Source: Trueperaceae bacterium (GTDB lineage: Bacteria; Deinococcota; Deinococci; Deinococcales; Trueperaceae). Taken from it: DNA of 17,314 nt. Numbering within the stretch: the stretch's first letter is position 1; the number at the start of each line of letters is the position of its first letter. The position numbers and the translations under genes were made by a program. Positions 13,532 through 17,314 of this stretch are shown here, one piece after another. A model generated the notes under the pieces. It was not told where the DNA came from, made no database searches, and was given only the letters and a program-made list of their open reading frames with translations. The stretch lies in the NCBI GenBank assembly GCA_007122815.1, contig SKSV01000428.1, positions 1 to 17,314 on the forward strand, read 5' to 3'.

Positions 13532-14404
13532 ATGATCACTCCCGCAGCGACACCAAGCGGCGCCGTCACGACGCGACCGCGTCAGCGGTTCCGGCAACTC
13601 CGACGCCACCCCGAGGTCATCGTCGGCCTGGCGGTGATAGTGACCTGGTTCCTGCTGGCGCTGTTCGCCCCGATCCTGGCGCCTTTCGAGCCGCTCGAGC
13701 AGAACATCCAGCAGCGCTTGCAGCCTCCCGGCGAGACCCACCGCCTGGGCACGGACGAGCTCGGGCGCGACGTCCTGAGCCGCGTCCTGTACGGGGGCCG
13801 GATCACGATCCCGGCGGGACTCGCGGTGGTGGTCATCAACAGCATCATCGGCTGGCTCGCGGGCGCCGTGGCGGGCTTCGTCGGTGGCCTCTGGGACGAG
13901 ATCATGATGCGCATCGCCGAGCTCTTCATGGCGTTCCCCACGATCATCCTGGCGATGGCGATAACCGCCGCCCTGGGACCCGAGATCCGCAACGCCGTAC
14001 TGGCGCTGGTGATAGTCCGCTGGACGAACTACGCGCGACTCACGCGGGGGCTGATAATCGAGGCGAAGACGAAGGAGTACGTGGAGGCCGCGCGCAGCCT
14101 CGGCGCCAAGAGCCCTTACCTGCTCTTCCGCACGCTGCTTCCGAACAGCGTGGCGCCGGTAGTCGTGTACGGCTCGCTCGACATCGGCAACGCCATCCTC
14201 CTCTTCGCGGGCCTCAGCTTCCTCGGCTTGGGACCCGAACCCTCGTCCCCGGAGTGGGGCCGCATGATCTCCATCGGGATCCACTTCTTCGACCAGTGGT
14301 GGATGTGGCTCTTCCCCGGCCTCTCGATCGCCAGCCTGGTGATGGCCTTCAACTTCATCGGTGACGGCCTGCGCGACATGCTCGACCCGCGGACCCGCCA
14401 CTGA
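13532..14404 (+). CDS. ABC transporter permease, DppC/OppC type
   Basis: A 290-residue permease with a basic, cytoplasmic N-terminus (to about residue 30), a first helix (VIVGLAVIVTWFLLALFAP), the DppC hallmark LGTDELGRDVLSRVLYGGR (72-90), and five more helices. The EAA coupling loop is YVEAARSLGAKSPYLLFRTL (about 188-207). It forms the channel with the DppB-type subunit, whose gene ends 3 bases upstream. A complete importer of this family also needs one or two ATPases (DppD/DppF); none follows, since the next gene is on the opposite strand. Confidence 0.92.
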   Translation: MITPAATPSGAVTTRPRQRFRQLRRHPEVIVGLAVIVTWFLLALFAPILAPFEPLEQNIQQRLQPPGETHRLGTDELGRDVLSRVLYGGRITIPAGLAVVVINSIIGWLAGAVAGFVGGLWDEIMMRIAELFMAFPTIILAMAITAALGPEIRNAVLALVIVRWTNYARLTRGLIIEAKTKEYVEAARSLGAKSPYLLFRTLLPNSVAPVVVYGSLDIGNAILLFAGLSFLGLGPEPSSPEWGRMISIGIHFFDQWWMWLFPGLSIASLVMAFNFIGDGLRDMLDPRTRH

Positions 14405-14459
14405 TCCCGAGCGCTCGACGATCAACGCGCCCCTGGGGCACGCGCGACGGTGCTCCCGA

Positions 14460-14510
14460 CCACGCCGATCGTGGAAGCGAGCCGGTTCAACCTTCGGCCG
14501 CAGCGAAGGT
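14460..14510. terminator. Two small hairpins between convergent genes
   Basis: CCACG (14460-14464) pairs with CGTGG (14470-14474). ACCTTCG (14490-14496) pairs with CGAAGGT (14504-14510), overlapping the end of the PARG gene. Either could end the importer or PARG transcript; neither has a T-run. Confidence 0.35.
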
Positions 14511-15362
14511 GTCTCTGAAGGGCCCCAGGAAGCGCCGCTCGCGCGACCAGTCGGTCACGGCGAACACCACCTCGCGGAACACCTCGTCGAAGGGACCCGA
14601 CAACGCGTCGCGGAAGTCGCGAGCCGTCCGCTCGGGGTCGTTCGCGAAGGCTCCGCAGCCCCAAGCTCCCAGCACCAGGGCCTCGTAACCGTACGCGCGG
14701 GCGATCGCCAGAACTCGCTGGATCCGCTCCCGCAGCAGGTCACCAGACTCCGGTTGCCCCACGGCGGGCGCGTACGGCGCCGCACAGGTGAGGAAGCTCA
14801 GCGGCCAGGGCTCGCTCAGCGCGCTCCCATCGTCGGTGCGGAACACCGGCACGTCGGGCGAGAGGATGGCCCACGCCGTCGAGTCGGGCCGCGAACGCAG
14901 CCGGTGCGCTTCGTACATGGGGTCGCCACTGATCGTGGCGTACAGGGCGCTCGAGCGGCAGAGGGTCTCCTCTTGTGCGAGGGCCCCTTGCAGGAACCCT
15001 CCGCCGGGCTCCACGCCGTTGGCGAAGTTGAGCGCGAGCGGGCGGTGACCCTCCTCGAAGAGGCGGCGTGCCGCTCCTAGGGTCGTCTCGTTGGTGACCT
15101 GGACGCGCGTCTCGGGGTGCGTGCGAGCGCTGACCCGCGGCAGCGCCGCCTCGGGGGGGATGCTGACGCGGCGCTCGAGCGCTGTCGCGACGAGCGGCCC
15201 CAGCTCGACGCGAGCGCCCTCGTCGTCCTCGTAACAACCCTGCTCGGCGGTCTCCACCGCTGCCCAACCGAGCTCAGCCGCGCGAGCGTGGGGCATGACG
15301 AGCTCTCGCCGACGGGCCTCCGCGAGGGCTTCGGAGTCGATGCACGGCAGGGTCTTCAGCAT
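14487..15362 (-). CDS. Bacterial-type poly(ADP-ribose) glycohydrolase (TIGR02452/DUF2263)
   Basis: A 291-residue macrodomain-related protein. The diagnostic PARG signature is intact: GGG (120-122), seven residues, then QEE (130-132), in PGGGFLQGALAQEETLCRSS. E131 or E132 is the catalytic Glu of the family, which cleaves the ribose-ribose bond of poly(ADP-ribose) or removes terminal ADP-ribose. ALNFAN (110-115) precedes it, as in other members, and LVLGAWGCGAFANDP (about 225-239) is the conserved late macrodomain segment. The N-terminal 60 residues form the helical extension of this microbial family. AGGAGGGA precedes ATG 15362 by 4 bases. No ADP-ribosyltransferase lies in the window, so its substrate is unknown. 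It is downstream of the transaldolase with an 80-base gap. Confidence 0.88.
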   Translation of the reverse strand: MLKTLPCIDSEALAEARRRELVMPHARAAELGWAAVETAEQGCYEDDEGARVELGPLVATALERRVSIPPEAALPRVSARTHPETRVQVTNETTLGAARRLFEEGHRPLALNFANGVEPGGGFLQGALAQEETLCRSSALYATISGDPMYEAHRLRSRPDSTAWAILSPDVPVFRTDDGSALSEPWPLSFLTCAAPYAPAVGQPESGDLLRERIQRVLAIARAYGYEALVLGAWGCGAFANDPERTARDFRDALSGPFDEVFREVVFAVTDWSRERRFLGPFRDTFAAAEG

Positions 15363-15393
15363 GCTGTCCCTCCTCGCGCGCGGTTCGGGTTCG

Positions 15394-15424
15394 GGCGCGG
15401 CACGGACGAGCTATCGCCCGCGCC
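15394..15424 (-). terminator. Stem-loop between transaldolase and PARG genes
   Basis: GGCGCGG (15394-15400) and CCGCGCC (15418-15424) can pair across 17 bases, starting 18 bases after the transaldolase stop. No T-run. A weak terminator or processing signal is possible. Confidence 0.3.
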
Positions 15425-15442
15425 GAGGCGGCCCTGGGGAGG

Positions 15443-16522
15443 TCACTTGTCCGGGTTGGGGACCATCACGTCGCGCATCATCTGGCAGAGCTCAGCGAAG
15501 CCGCCGATGAACTGTCGCAGCGTGCGCCTCGTCGCGCCGTAACCGTCGAACTCCTGCACCGTCATCCCGTCCTCGTCGTAGGCCCTCCGGAAGTCGTCGA
15601 ACTTGTCGCGCAACTCGCTGACCATCTGCGCGTCCAACGGGTCGTGGATCCGCTCAGCGACCTTCACGTCAGAGGCGTTGAAGCGCTTCGCCCAACCGTA
15701 CGGGATGGTGGTGATCACGTCCCCGCCGATGAACTCCGACCAGTGGTAGTGGTTGCGGTACGCCGCCGCGAGCAATCGCGCACGGTACCCGCGCTCCTGG
15801 TAGAGGCGGTAGGCGTGCTTCATCACCGCCACACCCGCCCACTCCAGGTAGTCGGGGTTGGTGATGATGCCGTGCTTGTTGGCCACGACCTTCAACCAGT
15901 CGTCGGTCCGGCCGACCATGATCGTGCACACCGGCGCCATCTCGGAGACGTCGTGTCCGTCCGCCTCACGGCGGCTCAAGCCGCGCTCCACCGCCTCACC
16001 GACCGCCAGGGCCTGAGGCACCGTGAAGGACACCGTGGCGTTGACGCTTATCCCGCGGTAGGTGGCCTCCTCGATCCCCTCGATCCCGGCGGCAGTGACC
16101 GGCATCTTGACGTTCAGGTTCGGGACGACCGTGGCGAAGTGCTGCGCCTGCTCGACCATCGCGCGCGCGTTCCGGTAGAACTTCGCGTTGGTCTGCATCG
16201 AGAGGCGACCCTTCTTGCCCTTGGTGCGCTCGAAGGTCGGCATGAGGAGCCTAGCCGCCTTGCTCGCCATCTCGTCGATCAGCTTCCAGGCCACCTCGTC
16301 CTCGGTGGCGGTCGGCATCTCGCGGATGATCTCCTCGATCCTGCCCTTCCACTCACCGTAAGACTTCTTGAGCACGTCGACCACGATCACGGGGTTGGTG
16401 GTCGCACCCACCGCACCGTGCTCGACGCCGTACGTCAACTCGTCGATGGCGCACGAGTCGTTCCAGTAATCCGTGGGGGTCGTCTCGCTCATCTCGTGCA
16501 AGGGACTCTTGTACGCGCTCAT
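15443..16522 (-). CDS. Transaldolase-family protein
   Basis: A 359-residue class I aldolase/transaldolase barrel. The Schiff-base Lys is K139 in NVKMPVTAAGIEG. Asp 22 in WNDSCAIDEL and ATTNPVIV (40-47) match the N-terminal strand of transaldolases (WxDxxxR...TSNPT). NATVSF (161-166) matches the family NxTLxF. Transaldolase moves a dihydroxyacetone unit between sugar phosphates in the pentose phosphate pathway. The family's second catalytic acid, Glu in VSxE, appears replaced by Gln (LSMQTN, Q110), a state known for fructose-6-phosphate aldolases, so donor or acceptor may differ. Starts at 16528 (GTG), 16525 and 16522 are all in frame; 16522 gives the best 7-base spacing from GGAGG (16530-16534). 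Confidence 0.85.
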   Translation of the reverse strand: MSAYKSPLHEMSETTPTDYWNDSCAIDELTYGVEHGAVGATTNPVIVVDVLKKSYGEWKGRIEEIIREMPTATEDEVAWKLIDEMASKAARLLMPTFERTKGKKGRLSMQTNAKFYRNARAMVEQAQHFATVVPNLNVKMPVTAAGIEGIEEATYRGISVNATVSFTVPQALAVGEAVERGLSRREADGHDVSEMAPVCTIMVGRTDDWLKVVANKHGIITNPDYLEWAGVAVMKHAYRLYQERGYRARLLAAAYRNHYHWSEFIGGDVITTIPYGWAKRFNASDVKVAERIHDPLDAQMVSELRDKFDDFRRAYDEDGMTVQEFDGYGATRRTLRQFIGGFAELCQMMRDVMVPNPDK

Positions 16523-16595
16523 CATCACCCCTCCATCACGCCATGCTATCGCGTCACGTACCAGACGCCGTCTTCCTCTTCGCCTGGACCCCTTG

Positions 16596-16611
16596 GAGCG
16601 TCGTAACGCTC
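16596..16611 (-). terminator. Hairpin with UACG loop after the flavin reductase gene
   Basis: On the minus strand GAGCGT, TACG, ACGCTC forms a perfect 6-bp stem with a UNCG-type tetraloop. It starts 8 bases after the stop codon of the flavin reductase gene. No T-run follows; it may stabilise the 3' end or terminate weakly. Confidence 0.45.
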
Positions 16612-16619
16612 GGCGTGGG

Positions 16620-17153
16620 TCAGACCCTCACCGACCCGAAGGTGAAGCGCGGGTCCTCTAGCAACACCTCGTACCCGGACGAGGAGTCGGTGAGGCACAG
16701 CAGCGGCCCTGGCTCCTCCTTCGACCAGGCGGCGACGACCTCACCCGCGAAGATCGTGTGATCGCCCGTCGTGAAGCTGTCGACCAGACGGCACTCGAGG
16801 TTTATCTCGCACTCCTGGACGAGCGGCGCTTGCACCACACGCGCGGGCGCCGCCGTCACGCCGGCCTGCGCGAACTTGTCGACGTCGCGACCGCTGTTGG
16901 TGCCGCAGTACAGCGTCGCCTGCGCCAGGGCGCGACCCGGGTACGCCAGCACGAACTCGCCAGCACCTTCGATCAGTTCGTGGGTGTAGCGCGTGGGAGC
17001 GACGCTGATCGCCATCATCGGGGGCGAGCTCGACGTCCGCATCGTCCACCCGAGCGGACAGATGCTGCGCTTTCCGTCGTGCTCGGCAACCGCCCAGACC
17101 ACCACCTCGGGCCGCAAGCCCCGCGAGAACGCCTTCAGTTCGAGCTCTCTCAT
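16620..17153 (-). CDS. Flavin reductase-like FMN-binding protein
   Basis: A 177-residue protein with the split-barrel flavin reductase domain (DIM6/NTAB family). Visible features: CPLGWTMRTSSSPPMMAISVAP (about 32-53), the FMN-binding strand and loop, then GEFVLAYPG, and GDHTIFAGEV (about 132-141), the GDH motif of HpaC-type flavin reductases. Such proteins bind FMN and either reduce free flavin with NAD(P)H for a partner monooxygenase or act on small molecules; no monooxygenase gene is visible. ATG 17153 is preferred because GGAGGT lies 6 bases upstream; the frame is open to 17177. It follows a GNAT gene fragment by 14 bases, so the two are probably co-transcribed. Confidence 0.85.
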   Translation of the reverse strand: MRELELKAFSRGLRPEVVVWAVAEHDGKRSICPLGWTMRTSSSPPMMAISVAPTRYTHELIEGAGEFVLAYPGRALAQATLYCGTNSGRDVDKFAQAGVTAAPARVVQAPLVQECEINLECRLVDSFTTGDHTIFAGEVVAAWSKEEPGPLLCLTDSSSGYEVLLEDPRFTFGSVRV

Positions 17154-17159
17154 CGTGCT

Positions 17160-17165
17160 ACCTCC
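17160..17165 (-). promoter_or_regulatory. Ribosome binding site fixing the flavin reductase start
   Basis: GGAGGT on the minus strand, 6 bases before ATG 17153. It lies directly downstream of the upstream gene's TGA (17168-17170). Confidence 0.65.
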
Positions 17166-17167
17166 GT

Positions 17168-17314
17168 TCATCTGCAACTCTCGTCTCCAGACTGGGTGCC
17201 CGAGCGGTTGGAGCCTTCGCGAGCGAAACGCGAGCGCGGCAGGACCATCACCCTGTGGCCAGCGTGGCGCGCCATCGGCTCGTACAGGACGAAACCTGCG
17301 TTCTCGTACACCCG
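17168..17314 (-). CDS. GNAT acetyltransferase, C-terminal fragment
   Basis: The frame enters from the right edge and ends at TGA 17168-17170 (minus), giving 48 residues. It begins RVYENAGFVLYEPMARHAGH, matching the final GNAT motif (YENAGF, as YEKxGF) and last strand (HRVMVLP). A polar tail of about 20 residues with no order-promoting pattern follows. It is therefore the end of an acetyltransferase whose acetyl-CoA site lies outside the window. The flavin reductase gene begins 14 bases downstream with its ribosome site in the gap, so these form one transcription unit. Confidence 0.7.
   Translation of the reverse strand, partial: RVYENAGFVLYEPMARHAGHRVMVLPRSRFAREGSNRSGTQSGDESCR

Noticed and set aside
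14408..14417. 10-bp palindrome CGAGCGCTCG after the permease operon
   Set aside because: Too short and GC-rich to separate from chance, with no loop; not called as a terminator or operator.
13130..14425. 431-residue minus-strand open frame
   Set aside because: Antisense to both permease genes; composition (Glu, Asp, His, Arg) is typical of a reversed membrane-protein gene.

Overview
The window is gene-dense, GC-rich bacterial chromosome with short intergenic gaps (the longest is about 190 bases). There are no RNA genes, insertion sequences, phage genes or CRISPR arrays that I can see. Several genes have AGGAGG-like ribosome binding sites. Two exported proteins, including an ABC-transporter binding protein, have ordinary type I signal peptides without a lipobox, which fits a diderm cell better than a Gram-positive one. 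From gene content and style I would guess a Deinococcota/Trueperaceae-like lineage, but this is inference only.

Layout. Bases 1-232 hold the end of a 4Fe-4S ferredoxin-type protein, followed by a small four-helix membrane protein (305-673). Convergent to these is a secreted orphan protein (812-1549, minus). A YhbS-type acetyltransferase follows (1737-2240). Next comes a compact plus-strand cluster: short-chain dehydrogenase, a divergent QueA-like protein, a soluble GAF histidine kinase with a cysteine cluster, and its NarL-type response regulator (2375-6026). The first two and last two genes of this cluster overlap. A class III aminotransferase (6088-7425) and a DUF302 protein with its own promoter and possible operator (7506-7916) follow.

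Bases 7913-10696 form a minus-strand series: M24 (Xaa-Pro type) peptidase, zinc-free MDR quinone oxidoreductase-like protein, and a spermidine/diamine-type acetyltransferase. Divergent from it is a peptide/nickel-type ABC importer operon (10816-14404) of binding protein, strong intercistronic hairpin, and two permeases. It has no ATPase genes here. The peptidase beside a peptide importer suggests a peptide uptake and breakdown unit.

The right end is a minus-strand block, in transcription order: a GNAT C-terminus cut by the window edge, a flavin reductase-like FMN protein, a transaldolase-family protein, and a bacterial-type poly(ADP-ribose) glycohydrolase.

I found no self-evident new defence or mobile system. 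The items most worth a second look are the QueA-like paralogue in a signalling operon, the Cys-rich GAF kinase, the PARG, the transaldolase with Gln at the usual Glu position, the ATPase-less importer, and several intergenic RNA/operator structures.
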